Assembly (NCBI RefSeq): GCF_009295515.1
Contig: NZ_RQVV01000061.1
Span: 124,001 to 188,000, forward strand
Source of the DNA: Erwinia endophytica
Lineage (GTDB): Bacteria; Pseudomonadota; Gammaproteobacteria; Enterobacterales; Enterobacteriaceae
Length of the DNA: 64,000 nt
Direction: 5' to 3'
Shown: one piece after another, positions 8,119 to 18,379 of the stretch
How positions within the stretch are numbered: position 1 is the first letter of the stretch
Layout: every line of letters begins with the position of its first letter
Notes under the pieces: generated by a model
Told to the model about the DNA's origin: nothing
Database searches by the model: none
The model's input: only the letters and a program-made list of their open reading frames with translations
Position numbers and translations under genes: made by a program

Positions 8119-9282
8119 TTAAGCGCGAGCGGCTTGAGTTTGTCCACCAGAGCGACGAAAGGTGAACAGGCAGAGCAGCAATCCTGCAACCGCCAGAACA
8201 GCGGCCACAATCGGCACTGACGTCAAACCATAGCCCCCTTTAATCACCGCGCCCCCCGCCCATGCACCAAAAGCATTACCCATGTTGAAGGCAGAAATAT
8301 TCAGAGTGGAAACCAGATTAGGCGCTTCTTTGCCATGGCGGACGACATTAATTTGCAAACCCGGAATAATAGCAAACGTCGCCATCGCCCACAGAAATAG
8401 TGTGATTTCCGCCAGCCATGGCACATGGATGGTCCAGCTGAAGATCAGCGAGAACAGGGCAATCAACGAGAAGCTGAGGATCAGGCTGAAAGAAACTTTC
8501 CAGTCCGCCAGCTTACCACCAAGAATGTTACCTACCGTCAAACCGCCGCCGATCAGGAACAACGTCCAACTCACCTCTTTATCGCTGATCCCGGTAACCT
8601 GCAATAACATCGGTGCAATATAGCTGAACAGTGTAAACATTGCGGCAGCAAAAAGGACGGTCATCAGCAATGAAAGCCACAATTTACGCTGAGCCAGCGC
8701 GCTGATTTCGCTGAGCAGATGAACGGGCTTTTCTTCCTTATTGGTCGGCAGGCTGACAATCAGTGAGATAAACGCCAGGATACCGATAGCCGAAACACCC
8801 CAGAAAGTGGCGCGCCAGCCTAACCATTGGCCGAACCAGGTGCCCAGCGGCACGCCCAATACGTTTGCCAGCGTCAACCCGGTAAACATCAGCGCCACCG
8901 CTGAAGCCTGTTTATCCGGCGCCACCAGGCTGGAAGCCACCACCGCCCCAATACCAAAGAAAGCACCATGACAAAGCGCAGTGATCACCCGGGCAAGCAT
9001 CAGCAGATTGTAACTGTAGGCCAACGCGCAAAGCGCATTGCCGATAATAAAAATCGACATCAGCAGGATCAAGGTGCTCTTACGCGGCAATTTTGCTGTT
9101 AGCAGGGCCATGATCGGCGCGCCAATAGCGACCCCAAGGGCATAACCACTGATTAACCAACCTGCGGTAGGAATCGAAACGTGCAACCCATCCGCCACTT
9201 CCGGCAACAATCCCATAATCACAAATTCTGTCGTGCCGATGGCAAAAGCACTCAGTGCCAGCGCCAGTAAAGAAACAGGCAT
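8119..9282 (-). CDS. MFS efflux transporter, YdhP/AraJ-like
   Basis: Twelve-helix major facilitator of the drug:H+ antiporter (DHA1) type, probably an inner-membrane exporter of sugars or small drugs. The start MPVSLLALALSAFAIGTTEF at 9282 is preferred over the upstream in-frame codon at 9336 because GGAG lies eight bases before it; this gives 387 residues. Family features are TTEFVIMGLLPEVA in helix 1, the loop 2-3 basic motif (LTAKLPRKS), ITALCHGAFFGIG and the helix 5 motif GLTLANVLGVPLGTW. The overall pattern is closest to YdhP and AraJ of E. coli. The substrate is unknown. It replaces the idi region found near lysS in E. coli. Confidence 0.85.
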   Translation of the reverse strand: MPVSLLALALSAFAIGTTEFVIMGLLPEVADGLHVSIPTAGWLISGYALGVAIGAPIMALLTAKLPRKSTLILLMSIFIIGNALCALAYSYNLLMLARVITALCHGAFFGIGAVVASSLVAPDKQASAVALMFTGLTLANVLGVPLGTWFGQWLGWRATFWGVSAIGILAFISLIVSLPTNKEEKPVHLLSEISALAQRKLWLSLLMTVLFAAAMFTLFSYIAPMLLQVTGISDKEVSWTLFLIGGGLTVGNILGGKLADWKVSFSLILSFSLIALFSLIFSWTIHVPWLAEITLFLWAMATFAIIPGLQINVVRHGKEAPNLVSTLNISAFNMGNAFGAWAGGAVIKGGYGLTSVPIVAAVLAVAGLLLCLFTFRRSGGQTQAARA

Positions 9283-9562
9283 CTCTCTTTCTCCACAATT
9301 GACAACAAGATCCCTTGTCAGCATGAGCCAACACACTAAAATGGGACGGATAAAACGTGTTCAGCAGACAAATTGATCTCTATCACAAATATTAAAGCAC
9401 AGTGGGGCGATGCCTTATACCCCGACAGTTGCAAGGATCTGTTGCCTGAATTGCAACAATCGCGGCAACAAGTGATTGAGAATTCAGCGTAATGAAAGGT
9501 TATTTCCGCCATCGTTATGCAGGCAGGCCGCATATCAGACTGCCTTTACGTTAAAAATGACG
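9283..9562. other. intergenic region without a recognised gene
   Basis: About 280 bp upstream of the MFS gene and downstream of the lysS terminator. Short open frames exist on both strands, but none has a ribosome-binding site or a recognisable product. It presumably carries the promoter of the MFS gene. Confidence 0.6.
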
Positions 9563-9590
9563 CAAAAAAAAGGGCGAATACCCTCGCCCC
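9563..9590 (-). terminator. rho-independent terminator of prfB-lysS
   Basis: On the minus strand the stem GGGCGAGGGTATTCGCCC is followed by eight T. It lies 23 bp after the lysS stop codon and fits the end of that transcript. Confidence 0.85.
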
Positions 9591-9612
9591 TTTGTGTACT
9601 GCCTGTACGCTA

Positions 9613-11133
9613 TTATTTGCCGGATGGACGCAGTGCCGGGAACAGAATCACATCACGAATAGTATGACTGTTGGTGAACAGCATCACCATACGATCAATA
9701 CCAATCCCCAGGCCTGCCGTCGGCGGCAAACCATGCTCCAGCGCCGTCACATAGTCTTCATCGTAGAACATCGCCTCATCATCACCGGCATCTTTGGCAT
9801 TGACCTGCTGCAGGAAACGCTCAGCCTGGTCCTGCGCATCGTTCAGCTCGGAAAAACCATTACCAATTTCACGCCCGCCGATAAAGAACTCGAAGCGGTC
9901 GGTGATGTCTGGATTATGGTCGTTACGACGTGCCAGAGGCGACACTTCAGCCGGATATTCGGTAATGAACGTTGGCTGGATCAGATGGCTTTCAGCGGTC
10001 TCTTCAAAGATCTCAGTCACGAGACGCCCCAGACCCCAGCTCTTCTCAATATTGATCCCCAGAGACTGCGCAATCGCAGCCGCTTTATCAAAATCATCAA
10101 GATCGGCAAGGTTGGTTTCTGGACGGTATTTCAGGATCGCTTCTTTCATGGTCAGCTTTTCAAAAGGCTTACCAAAGTCGAATTCCTGCTCACCATAAGG
10201 CACCACCGTGGTACCCAGCACATTCTGCGCCAAAGTACGGAACAGACTTTCAGTCAGTTCGATCAGATCTCTGTAATCCGCATAGGCCATATAGAGTTCC
10301 ATCATGGTGAACTCCGGGTTATGGCGCGGCGAAATACCTTCGTTACGGAAGTTGCGGTTAATTTCAAACACGCGTTCAAATCCCCCGACCACCAGACGCT
10401 TCAGGTACAGCTCCGGAGCGATACGCAGATACATGTCGATATCAAGCGCATTGTGATGGGTGATAAACGGGCGGGCTGACGCACCACCAGGGATCACCTG
10501 CATCATCGGCGTTTCCACCTCCATAAAGCCACGTTCAACCATAAAGCGGCGGATGCCAGCCATAATCTGTGAACGCACCTTAAAGGTGTGACGAGATTCA
10601 TCGTTAGAAATCAGGTCAAGGTAACGCTGGCGGTAACGTGTTTCCTGATCGGCCAGGCCATGGAACTTGTCCGGCAACGGACGCAGGGCTTTCGTCAGCA
10701 AACGCAATTCACTGCAGTGAACAGAAAGCTCACCTGTTTTGGTTTTGAACAGCTTACCGCGGGCGCCAACAATATCGCCAAGGTCCCACTTTTTAAACTG
10801 CTCGTTATAAATACCTTCTGCCAGGTCATCGCGGGACACATACAACTGAATGCGCCCTCCCACATCCTGCAGCGTGACGAACGAGGCTTTCCCCATGATA
10901 CGGCGGGTCATCATCCGACCCGCGACGCTCACTTCAATACCCAGCGCTTCCAGTTCCGGGTTTTCTTTTGCATCGTAACGGGCATGCAGCTGATCTGACG
11001 TGCTGTCGCGGCGGAAATCATTCGGGAATGCCACGCCATTTTCACGCAGCGCGCTGAGCTTCTCGCGACGCGCTTTCAGTTCGTTATTCAGCTCAAGTGC
11101 AGCGTCAGCGCTTTGCGGTTGTTGTTCAGACAT
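9613..11133 (-). CDS. lysS: lysyl-tRNA synthetase LysS
   Basis: Class IIb aminoacyl-tRNA synthetase that charges tRNA-Lys in the cytoplasm. It has 506 residues (E. coli LysS 505). An N-terminal OB-fold anticodon-binding domain (roughly 60-180, with [21 protein letters not shown]) is followed by the catalytic domain with motif 2 ([20 protein letters not shown]) and motif 3 ([15 protein letters not shown]). It begins nine bases after the prfB stop, so the two are co-transcribed, as in E. coli. Confidence 0.98.
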   Translation of the reverse strand: MSEQQPQSADAALELNNELKARREKLSALRENGVAFPNDFRRDSTSDQLHARYDAKENPELEALGIEVSVAGRMMTRRIMGKASFVTLQDVGGRIQLYVSRDDLAEGIYNEQFKKWDLGDIVGARGKLFKTKTGELSVHCSELRLLTKALRPLPDKFHGLADQETRYRQRYLDLISNDESRHTFKVRSQIMAGIRRFMVERGFMEVETPMMQVIPGGASARPFITHHNALDIDMYLRIAPELYLKRLVVGGFERVFEINRNFRNEGISPRHNPEFTMMELYMAYADYRDLIELTESLFRTLAQNVLGTTVVPYGEQEFDFGKPFEKLTMKEAILKYRPETNLADLDDFDKAAAIAQSLGINIEKSWGLGRLVTEIFEETAESHLIQPTFITEYPAEVSPLARRNDHNPDITDRFEFFIGGREIGNGFSELNDAQDQAERFLQQVNAKDAGDDEAMFYDEDYVTALEHGLPPTAGLGIGIDRMVMLFTNSHTIRDVILFPALRPSGK

Positions 11134-11142
11134 GTCAGTTCC

Positions 11143-12241
11143 TTATAGCCCTGCTTTCAAACTTGCTTCAATAAATCGGTCCAGATCGCCATCCAGCACC
11201 GCCTGGGTATTACGGGTTTCAACCCCCGTGCGCAGATCCTTGATGCGGGAATCATCCAGCACATAGGAGCGGATCTGGCTGCCCCAGCCAATATCGGATT
11301 TGTTGTCTTCCAGCGCCTGTTTCTCCGCATTTTTCTTTTGCATCTCCAGTTCGTACAGCTTCGCCTTCATCTGCTTCATCGCCTGGTCTTTGTTTTTATG
11401 CTGAGAACGGTCATTCTGACACTGAGTCACCGTATTGGTCGGGATATGGGTAATACGCACCGCAGACTCGGTGCGGTTGACGTGCTGGCCACCCGCGCCA
11501 GACGCCCGATATACGTCAATACGCAGGTCTGCCGGATTGATTTCGATATCAATATCATCATCCACTTCCGGATAGACAAACGCGGAACTGAACGAGGTAT
11601 GACGACGACCACCGGAGTCGAACGGACTTTTGCGCACCAGGCGGTGCACCCCGGTTTCAGTACGCAACCAGCCAAAAGCATAGTCGCCCATAATGCGTAT
11701 TGTGGCTGATTTGATACCCGCCACTTCGCCTTCGGACTCTTCGATAACCTCGGTTTTGAAGCCTTTCGCTTCAGCCCAACGCAGATACATACGCAGCAAC
11801 ATGTTGGCCCAGTCCTGAGCCTCGGTGCCGCCAGAACCCGCCTGGATATCAACATAACAGTCGGCACTATCGTATTCACCAGAGAACATCCGGCGGAATT
11901 CCAGCTCACCGAGTTTTTTCTCTAACTCGTCAAGCTCAGCGACCGCTTCATTGAACGTGTCTTCGTCGTCGGCTTCCACCGCCAGTTCGAGCAGGCCGGC
12001 AACATCCTCCAGGCCTTGATTCATCTGATCCAGCGTAGTGACTATCGCTTCCAGAGAGGAACGTTCTTTACCTAACGTCTGAGCACGTTCAGGATCATTC
12101 CACACATCCGGCTGTTCCAGCTCGGCGTTAACCTCTTCTAAGCGTTCTTTCCTGGCATCGTAGTCAAAGATACCCCCTGAGAACGCCGCTGCGATCAGCG
12201 AGATCCTGAATGCGGTTCTTTACCGGATTAATTTCAAACAT
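11143..12241 (-). CDS. prfB: peptide chain release factor 2 (programmed +1 frameshift)
   Basis: RF2 recognises UGA and UAA and releases the peptide through its GGQ loop ([15 protein letters not shown] is visible). Translation starts at ATG 12239-12241 ([16 protein letters not shown]...) and runs 25 codons to an in-frame TGA at 12164-12166. A +1 shift at CTT-TGA-C, promoted by the upstream AGGGGG element (12173-12178), continues in the second frame to 11143. The product has 365 residues, the same as E. coli RF2. The frameshift lets RF2 level control its own synthesis. SPF, the tripeptide anticodon of RF2, lies in [13 protein letters not shown]. The gene overlaps no neighbour and is followed by lysS. 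Confidence 0.97.
12164..12178 (-). promoter_or_regulatory. prfB programmed frameshift site
   Basis: AGGGGG at 12173-12178, three bases, then the CTT slip codon and the TGA stop followed by C (12163-12169). This is the exact arrangement of the E. coli RF2 site: an internal Shine-Dalgarno element, a slippery Leu codon and a weak UGA-C stop. Confidence 0.97.
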
Positions 12242-12370
12242 GATTTTTTATCTTTAATAAATTTGAATGTAACGAAGCAGTTTAACTGAAATTGCGCCCG
12301 GATTGTATCCCCTGACGCATCAAGTCACAGGAACAAAACGCCCGGACGTTCAGGGGAACGATTAGCGTCG

Positions 12371-14089
12371 TTACTGCGGCCAGAGATGGTCGATGATCAA
12401 TTGTACGCTGCGATTACCACGATACTCGTTGATATCCAGCTTGTAAGCCAGCTCAACCTGCTTCACGCTGGGATCTGGCCACTGTGTGGTGTCAATGTTG
12501 AAAGCGATACCATCAAGCAACGGGCCACCGCCCAACGGTTCAATCATCACCTTCAGATGACGTTCAGCCACCAGGCGTTGCTGAATCAGTTTAAACGTGC
12601 CATCAAACTGTGGTTCCGGGAAGGACTGGCCCCACGGCCCCGCTTCACGTAGCAGTTCGGCGGTTGCCAGTGTCAGCTCATGCGCCATCAGCTCGCCATC
12701 AGACCAAATAATCCCCTGTAAGGCATCCACATCCAGCCATTCTCCGACCAGTTCGCCAAAGCGCTGGCGAAACTCAGTGAACTTTGCCTCTTCCAACGAC
12801 AGCCCGGCCGCCATGGCATGTCCGCCAAACTTGAGCATCAACCCCGGATTCAGCGTATCCAGCCTTTCCAACGCATCACGCATATGCAGCCCGGCGACAG
12901 AGCGGCCTGAGCCTTTTAGTATACCGTCACCTGATGGGGCAAAGGCTATCACCGGACGGTGAAAACGCTCTTTCAACCGGGATGCCAGAATACCCACCAC
13001 TCCCTGATGCCATTCGGGATGATAGATGGCAATACCCAGCGGCAGTACCTCGCTACTGTGTTCCAACGCATCGCACAGCGTCAGCGCTTCTGTCTGCATG
13101 CCCTGCTCAATCTCTTTGCGCATCTGGTTCAGCGCATCCAACTCGTTCGCCAGCATCCTGGCCTGAGCCATATCCTCACTCAGCAATAGCGCCACGCCAA
13201 TGGACATATCATCCAGTCGCCCTGCCGCATTCAGGCGTGGTCCCAGAGCAAAGCCCAGATCGTTAGCCGCCAGTTGACGGGCATCGCGGTTCGCGACTTC
13301 CAACAGCGCTTTGATGCCAACCCGGCATTTCCCTGCACGAATACGGCTTAGCCCTTGCCAGACCAGGATGCGATTGTTGGCATCCAACGGCACCACATCC
13401 GCCACCGTTCCCAGCGCCACCAGGTCAAGCAATTCGGCCAGATTAGGCAATGTCGCCACCCCGCTGTCGCGTAGACGGGCACGCAGGGCCAGCATCAGAT
13501 AAAAAGCCACTCCCACTCCCGCCAGCGAACGTGAAGGGAACTCGCAGTCATCGAGGTTAGGATTGACGATCGCCTCCGCCTCCGGCAGGGTCTCTCCCGG
13601 CAGGTGGTGATCGGTAATCACCACGGCGATCCCTTTCTCATGCGCGAGGTTGACCCCGGCATGAGAAGAAATGCCGTTGTCCACGGTGACAATCAACTGC
13701 GCCCCGCGCTCGGCAGCCTGCTGAACCACTTCCGGACTCAGTCCGTAACCATCATCAAAACGATTAGGCACCAGATACTTGACGTTACGTCCGCCCATGC
13801 CGCGCAGCGCCAGCACGGTCAAAGCCGTACTGGTTGCGCCATCGGCGTCAAAATCACCGACGATCATAATGCAAAGATTATCAGCGATAGCCTGCTGCAA
13901 TATTTCCGCCGCCCGCTGAATACCATCAAGGGAATGAAAAGCGTGGAGATTTTTGGCACCGCGCTCCAACTCTGCCTCATGCCGCACCCCCCGGTGTAGA
14001 TACAGGCGACGGAGCAAGGGATGGAGAGAATCAGGAAGGTAACAGCCTGCCACCGCCTCACGGCGGCGGAGTTGGATTTTACTGTTCAC
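12371..14089 (-). CDS. recJ: single-stranded-DNA 5'-3' exonuclease RecJ
   Basis: DHH-family exonuclease that degrades single-stranded DNA 5' to 3' in RecFOR recombination, mismatch repair and base excision repair. It has 572 residues (E. coli 577). Catalytic motifs are VGDFDADGATSTAL (about 77-90), VTVDNGISSHAGV, the DHH triad in VTDHHLPG, and the DHHA1 signature GGHAMAAGLSL in the C-terminal half. Translation starts at GTG (14087-14089), only five bases after the dsbC stop, so expression is probably coupled to dsbC. The order xerD-dsbC-recJ-prfB-lysS is the E. coli order. Confidence 0.97.
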   Translation of the reverse strand: MNSKIQLRRREAVAGCYLPDSLHPLLRRLYLHRGVRHEAELERGAKNLHAFHSLDGIQRAAEILQQAIADNLCIMIVGDFDADGATSTALTVLALRGMGGRNVKYLVPNRFDDGYGLSPEVVQQAAERGAQLIVTVDNGISSHAGVNLAHEKGIAVVITDHHLPGETLPEAEAIVNPNLDDCEFPSRSLAGVGVAFYLMLALRARLRDSGVATLPNLAELLDLVALGTVADVVPLDANNRILVWQGLSRIRAGKCRVGIKALLEVANRDARQLAANDLGFALGPRLNAAGRLDDMSIGVALLLSEDMAQARMLANELDALNQMRKEIEQGMQTEALTLCDALEHSSEVLPLGIAIYHPEWHQGVVGILASRLKERFHRPVIAFAPSGDGILKGSGRSVAGLHMRDALERLDTLNPGLMLKFGGHAMAAGLSLEEAKFTEFRQRFGELVGEWLDVDALQGIIWSDGELMAHELTLATAELLREAGPWGQSFPEPQFDGTFKLIQQRLVAERHLKVMIEPLGGGPLLDGIAFNIDTTQWPDPSVKQVELAYKLDINEYRGNRSVQLIIDHLWPQ

Positions 14090-14094
14090 TGCGC

Positions 14095-14796
14095 TCAGAC
14101 ACCCTTCTGGCTATCAAGCTGCTGCTTCATTTCCTGTGGACCCTGGTATCCTGGGATCATCATGCCGTTTTGCAGCAGGATGGCTGGCGTCCCCTGGATA
14201 CCGTACAGAATACCCAGCTTATAGTGCTGGGCGAGATCGATTTTGCAGTCGATTGGGGAAACTGTTTCACCTTTCATCGCGGCATCAAAGGCTTTGCGGC
14301 GATCGGCTGCACACCAGACTGATTTCATATCGTTGGCAACCTGGCCGTTCATACCTTCACGCGGGAATGCAAGGTAGCGCACGGTAATGCCCAGCGCGTT
14401 GTAATCGGCTATCTGAGAATGCAGTTTGCGGCAATAACCACAGGTGATGTCGGTGAACACTGTAATGACATGCTGCTCCTTTGGTGCTTTGTAGACGATC
14501 ATCTGGTCGCTCAGCGCATCAATCTTTTTTTCCAGCAACTGGTTGGTCACGTTGACCGGCCGATGACCACTCACATTATACAAAGGTCCCTGAATAAATT
14601 GTTTGCCGTCATCAGTGACATACAGGACACCGCTTTCAGTCAATACCGTCTTCATCCCTGGCAGAGTGGATGGCTGGATCTCAATTTGCTGCAAACCCAG
14701 CTTTTTCAACGTCTGCTGGATAGCGGCATCATCAGCATGAGCAAAACTGGTGACAGCCGTCATCAGCAGGGAAAGTAACAGGTGGCGCTTCTTCAT
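14095..14796 (-). CDS. dsbC: periplasmic disulfide isomerase DsbC
   Basis: Homodimeric thioredoxin-fold isomerase that reshuffles wrong disulfides in the periplasm and is kept reduced by DsbD. It has 233 residues (E. coli 236). The signal peptide ends near residue 21 (TSFAHA, then DDAAIQQ), the dimerisation domain covers about 22-80, and the thioredoxin domain carries the CGYC active site near 118. The cis-proline lies in GIQGTPAILL, and a second cysteine pair is visible (VWCAAD and PIDCKID). It lies 45 bp downstream of xerD. Confidence 0.97.
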   Translation of the reverse strand: MKKRHLLLSLLMTAVTSFAHADDAAIQQTLKKLGLQQIEIQPSTLPGMKTVLTESGVLYVTDDGKQFIQGPLYNVSGHRPVNVTNQLLEKKIDALSDQMIVYKAPKEQHVITVFTDITCGYCRKLHSQIADYNALGITVRYLAFPREGMNGQVANDMKSVWCAADRRKAFDAAMKGETVSPIDCKIDLAQHYKLGILYGIQGTPAILLQNGMMIPGYQGPQEMKQQLDSQKGV

Positions 14797-14841
14797 TTAA
14801 TATCCTTAAAATCTTTATTGTGTAGCCATTTAATCTTCCCG

Positions 14842-15735
14842 CTAAGCACGGGGGTGGTGCTGTAGATGTAACTGACGCAGTCGCTCAGTGGCAACATGCG
14901 TATAAATCTGGGTGGTCGATAAGTCACTGTGCCCCAGTAGCATCTGTACGACACGCAGATCAGCGCCATGGTTCAGCAGATGGGTGGCAAACGCATGACG
15001 CAACACGTGGGGGGACAGCTTATCGCTATCGATCCCCGCCAGTGTGGCGTAATGTTTAATCCGATGCCAGAAAGTTTGTCGGGTCATTTGTTGCGCCCGG
15101 TTGCTGGGGAATAACACATCAAGCGTCTGACCGTTGAGCAACCACGGGCGGCCATATTCAATATATTGCTCCAGCCAGTACACCGCTTCTTCTCCCAACG
15201 GCACCAGCCGCTCTTTGTTGCCCTTGCCGATAACTCTGACCACACCCTGGCGGAGGCTGACATTATTCAGCGTCAAACTGACCAGTTCAGTAACGCGCAG
15301 ACCGGTAGCATACAGCAGTTCCAGCATGGCTTTATCACGGAGTTCAATCGGCTGTTCAGTACTCGGAGCCTGTAACAGACGCTCAATCTGCGCTTCACTG
15401 AGGTCTTTCGGCAGTCGCTGCGGCAGTTTTGGCGAAGCCAGCAGCGCGCTGGGATCATCTTCACGTTGCTTTTCACGGTACAGATACTGGAACAAGCGAC
15501 GCATCGCACTGAGCAGGCGCGCCGAACTGGTCGCTTTGTATCCCCCCTCAACACGTTCGGCCAGAAAACGTTGCAAATCAACTGTATCCACTCGCAACAA
15601 ATCCAATTCGTGATGAGCAAGCCAGCCTGCTAACGACATCAGATCGAGGCGATAAGAGGCCACGGTGTTTTCTGCCAGATTCCGCTCAATCCATAAGGCG
15701 TCAAGAAACTGCTCGATCAGGTCGCTGTCCTGCAC
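14842..15735 (-). CDS. xerD: tyrosine recombinase XerD
   Basis: With XerC, this recombinase resolves chromosome dimers at dif under FtsK control and also acts on plasmid resolution sites. It has 297 residues (E. coli 298). The N-terminal SAM-like DNA-binding domain covers about 1-90. Catalytic residues visible are R147, K171, H243-x-x-R246, H269 and the nucleophile Y278 (DLSTTQIYTH), each one position lower than in E. coli. It is the first gene of the xerD-dsbC-recJ group and divergent from fldB across 100 bp. Confidence 0.98.
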   Translation of the reverse strand: MQDSDLIEQFLDALWIERNLAENTVASYRLDLMSLAGWLAHHELDLLRVDTVDLQRFLAERVEGGYKATSSARLLSAMRRLFQYLYREKQREDDPSALLASPKLPQRLPKDLSEAQIERLLQAPSTEQPIELRDKAMLELLYATGLRVTELVSLTLNNVSLRQGVVRVIGKGNKERLVPLGEEAVYWLEQYIEYGRPWLLNGQTLDVLFPSNRAQQMTRQTFWHRIKHYATLAGIDSDKLSPHVLRHAFATHLLNHGADLRVVQMLLGHSDLSTTQIYTHVATERLRQLHLQHHPRA

Positions 15736-15835
15736 GTCATCCTCTCTTTGCTAGCCCCGGCGGCGAAAAACGCCGACAAAGTTCAATTCTGATATAATCC
15801 GCGCCATTGCACCATGCACAATGAGTAAACCTGCT

Positions 15836-16354
15836 ATGAATATTGGTCTTTTTTACGGCTCCAGCACTTGCTATACCGAGATGGCAGCAGAGAAGATCCG
15901 CGATTTCATTGGTGATGATCTCGTCACTCTGCACAATCTGAAAGACGACTCACCTGCGCTGATGGAACAATATGACCTGCTGATCCTCGGCATCCCCACC
16001 TGGGATTTTGGCGAATTACAGGAAGACTGGGAAGCCATCTGGACTACGCTGCCAACGCTGAATCTGCGCGGCAAGGTGGTCGCGCTCTACGGCATGGGCG
16101 ATCAGGTCGAATACAGCGAGTGGTTTCTGGACGCGCTGGGTATGTTGCATGATGTTCTGGCGCCGTTGGGGGTGCAGTTTGTCGGCTTCTGGCCCAATGA
16201 AGGCTACACCTTCACCAGTAAAAAACCGCTGACTGCGAATGGTCGTCAGTTCGTCGGTCTGGCCCTGGACGACATTAATCAGTTTGAAGAAACCGACCAA
16301 CGCATTGCACAATGGTGCGAGCAGATCCTGACTGAAATGGCGGCATTATTATAA
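15836..16354 (+). CDS. fldB: flavodoxin 2 (FldB)
   Basis: FMN-containing electron carrier of the long-chain flavodoxin type. It has 172 residues (E. coli 173). The FMN phosphate loop is [18 protein letters not shown] at the N-terminus, and the aromatic flavin-stacking loops are [15 protein letters not shown] and [11 protein letters not shown]. Two further ATG-type starts upstream are less likely, because [10 protein letters not shown] aligns with the E. coli start. A TATAAT box lies at 15793-15798. In E. coli fldB belongs to the SoxRS regulon; I see no convincing SoxS site here. Confidence 0.96.
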   Translation: MNIGLFYGSSTCYTEMAAEKIRDFIGDDLVTLHNLKDDSPALMEQYDLLILGIPTWDFGELQEDWEAIWTTLPTLNLRGKVVALYGMGDQVEYSEWFLDALGMLHDVLAPLGVQFVGFWPNEGYTFTSKKPLTANGRQFVGLALDDINQFEETDQRIAQWCEQILTEMAALL

Positions 16355-16430
16355 TCTCGATGGTACTTCCCCCCGGGTGTATGGACCATTGAGTATAAAA
16401 TGAAGCAGGCCTGTCACACCGGCGCCCCCG

Positions 16431-16838
16431 CTACGTCACCCTCCCCATACTGAGCAGTTGCTGACGCAACTGTCGCCACTCATCCTCGTCCATACTGTCA
16501 CGAAGCAGCCACAGTTTTTCATGTTCGCCTTTTGGCGAACGCAACGTCAGCAGGATCGCCTGACGAGTCATCCACGGCTGACCACAGATTTGCCAACGCG
16601 TCTGTCGCCACTGTAACTGCCGTTCTTCCAACAGGGCGATGTCTCCTTCCCGGCTACGGATACGGCGCTGGCTGCGCACGCACTCAAACACCACCAGCGT
16701 CAGCAGCAACATCCATACCACTGTATAGCTGTCTGGCCACGGGGCCAGCAGGAGCAACAGGATCACCACGCCATGCAGCAGCAAAGAAATCCACTGTGCA
16801 CGCCAGGAAACCCGCAGTTCAGAATGCCACAGGGCCAC
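16431..16838 (-). CDS. cptA: inner-membrane protein CptA/YgfX
   Basis: Small protein of 135 residues with two membrane helices near the N-terminus (about 15-32 and 37-52), then a soluble domain; [20 protein letters not shown] is the YgfX signature. E. coli YgfX has been described as the toxin of a proposed CptAB pair that affects MreB/FtsZ, with SdhE as partner; that role is debated. It starts at GTG 16838 and overlaps the end of sdhE by 20 bp, so the two are translationally coupled. Confidence 0.92.
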   Translation of the reverse strand: MALWHSELRVSWRAQWISLLLHGVVILLLLLAPWPDSYTVVWMLLLTLVVFECVRSQRRIRSREGDIALLEERQLQWRQTRWQICGQPWMTRQAILLTLRSPKGEHEKLWLLRDSMDEDEWRQLRQQLLSMGRVT

Positions 16839-17085
16839 GTTGCTGGTTCCGTTGTTGGATCAAGTTAATCATACGTTTCAGTTCGACATCTGCGGGTTCG
16901 CCATGATTCATCAACCAGTTAAACAGATCGGGATCATCACTTTCCAGCAGGCGTACAAACAGCTGTTTGTCGCTATCGCTCAGCGCGTCATACTCATACT
17001 CGAAAAACGGCATGATAGAAATATCCAGTTCACGCATGCCCCGGCGGCAGGCCCATTGAACACGCGCCTTATTACTAATATCCAT
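16819..17085 (-). CDS. sdhE: succinate dehydrogenase flavinylation factor SdhE
   Basis: Promotes covalent attachment of FAD to SdhA and FrdA. The protein has 88 residues from the ATG at 17085, the E. coli length. Alternative starts at 17094 and 17097 would add three or four residues (MMDQ); the alignment [17 protein letters not shown] favours the shorter form. The conserved RGxxE motif has G16 and E19, followed by [10 protein letters not shown] and [17 protein letters not shown]. It overlaps cptA downstream. Confidence 0.95.
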   Translation of the reverse strand: MDISNKARVQWACRRGMRELDISIMPFFEYEYDALSDSDKQLFVRLLESDDPDLFNWLMNHGEPADVELKRMINLIQQRNQQRGPVAF

Positions 17086-17308
17086 TTGATCCATCATCAG
17101 TCAGCCAAACATGCGAACCAGTGTAACGCGTTTTCACCAGGATGTTGATGCTGCAATTTTCTGCTTTTATCCCATTTCGCAAAGCCGTCGCCTCTGTTGC
17201 AGGGGTATCACACGTTTTGTGCGTCATTTTCAGGAAACTGGTTGCAAAGCCCGCCGGCTCTTTTAACATAAACAACAGCGTTTACCTTCATCATTCAGGG
17301 ATACATCA

Positions 17309-18289
17309 ATGCCGACTTTGTCTTTTCCTCCTCGCCAACCAGTGGCTTCAGCACACCTGCCACTTACGCTGATTTCACTGGAAGAGTGGGCGCTGGTTAA
17401 CGTTACCGGCGCAGACCGCGTCAGCTATTTACAGGGGCAGCTCACCCTGGATGTCGCCGCGCTGGATGCCTGTCACCATCGCCCTGCGGCCCACTGTGAC
17501 GCCAAAGGTAAAATGTGGAGCAACCTGCGTTTGTTCCATCGCGGCGAGGGGCTGGCTTACCTGTTACGCCGCAGCCTGCGTGAAGCACAAATTACCGAGC
17601 TGAAAAAATATGCGGTGTTCTCTAAAGTCACCATTGAAGCTGATGACCAGGCGATACTGCTCGGCGTTGCCGGTTCCCAGGCTCGAACGGCTTTAACGCG
17701 TTGCTTTGGTACGTTACCCGACGCAGAGAACCCGCTAGTACAGCAGGATGAAACCACACTGCTGTGGTTCGCCCTTCCCGCTGAGCGTTTTCTGTTGGTC
17801 ACCAGCCATGATAAAGCGTTGGCGCTGCGCGAGGCATTGAATGGGCAAGCGTTGCTGACTGACAGTTCCCAGTGGTTGGCACTGAATATCGAAGCCGGTT
17901 TCCCGGTCATTGATGATGTGACCCGCGCGCAATTTATTCCACAGGCAACTAATCTGCAGGCACTGGACGCGATCAGCTTTAAGAAGGGCTGCTACACCGG
18001 CCAGGAAATGGTCGCCCGGGCAAAATTCCGTGGCGCCAACAAGCGAGCGCTGTTCTGGCTGGCGGGTAACGCCAGCCATATCCCCGCCGCCAATGACGCG
18101 CTGGAAATAAAGCTGGGTGAAAACTGGCGCCGTACCGGGACTGTCCTGGCGGCCTGTCAGTTGGATAACGGCGACGTGTGGGTTCAGGCTGTGCTGAATA
18201 ACGACCTTGAGTCGGATAGCGAACTGCGCGTACAGGGCGATGAAGGCGGCAAGCTGACCATTCAACCCCTACCGTACGAATTAAGCTGA
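17309..18289 (+). CDS. ygfZ: folate-binding iron-sulfur repair protein YgfZ
   Basis: Tetrahydrofolate-dependent protein related in fold to GcvT that supports assembly or repair of some [4Fe-4S] enzymes such as MiaB. It has 326 residues, the same as E. coli. The family motif KGCYTGQE lies at 226-233 with the key cysteine at 228. The protein lacks GcvT catalytic residues. It is transcribed away from sdhE-cptA across a 223-bp gap that must carry both promoters, and it faces yqfA. Confidence 0.97.
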   Translation: MPTLSFPPRQPVASAHLPLTLISLEEWALVNVTGADRVSYLQGQLTLDVAALDACHHRPAAHCDAKGKMWSNLRLFHRGEGLAYLLRRSLREAQITELKKYAVFSKVTIEADDQAILLGVAGSQARTALTRCFGTLPDAENPLVQQDETTLLWFALPAERFLLVTSHDKALALREALNGQALLTDSSQWLALNIEAGFPVIDDVTRAQFIPQATNLQALDAISFKKGCYTGQEMVARAKFRGANKRALFWLAGNASHIPAANDALEIKLGENWRRTGTVLAACQLDNGDVWVQAVLNNDLESDSELRVQGDEGGKLTIQPLPYELS

Positions 18290-18379
18290 CGCCAGTCTAT
18301 TGCGGGGCGAAAGGCCCTCCTCCTTTACAACAAAGCAACAAACGATGTCTGCGCGGGAAAGCCAGGTTTCCGATATTAA

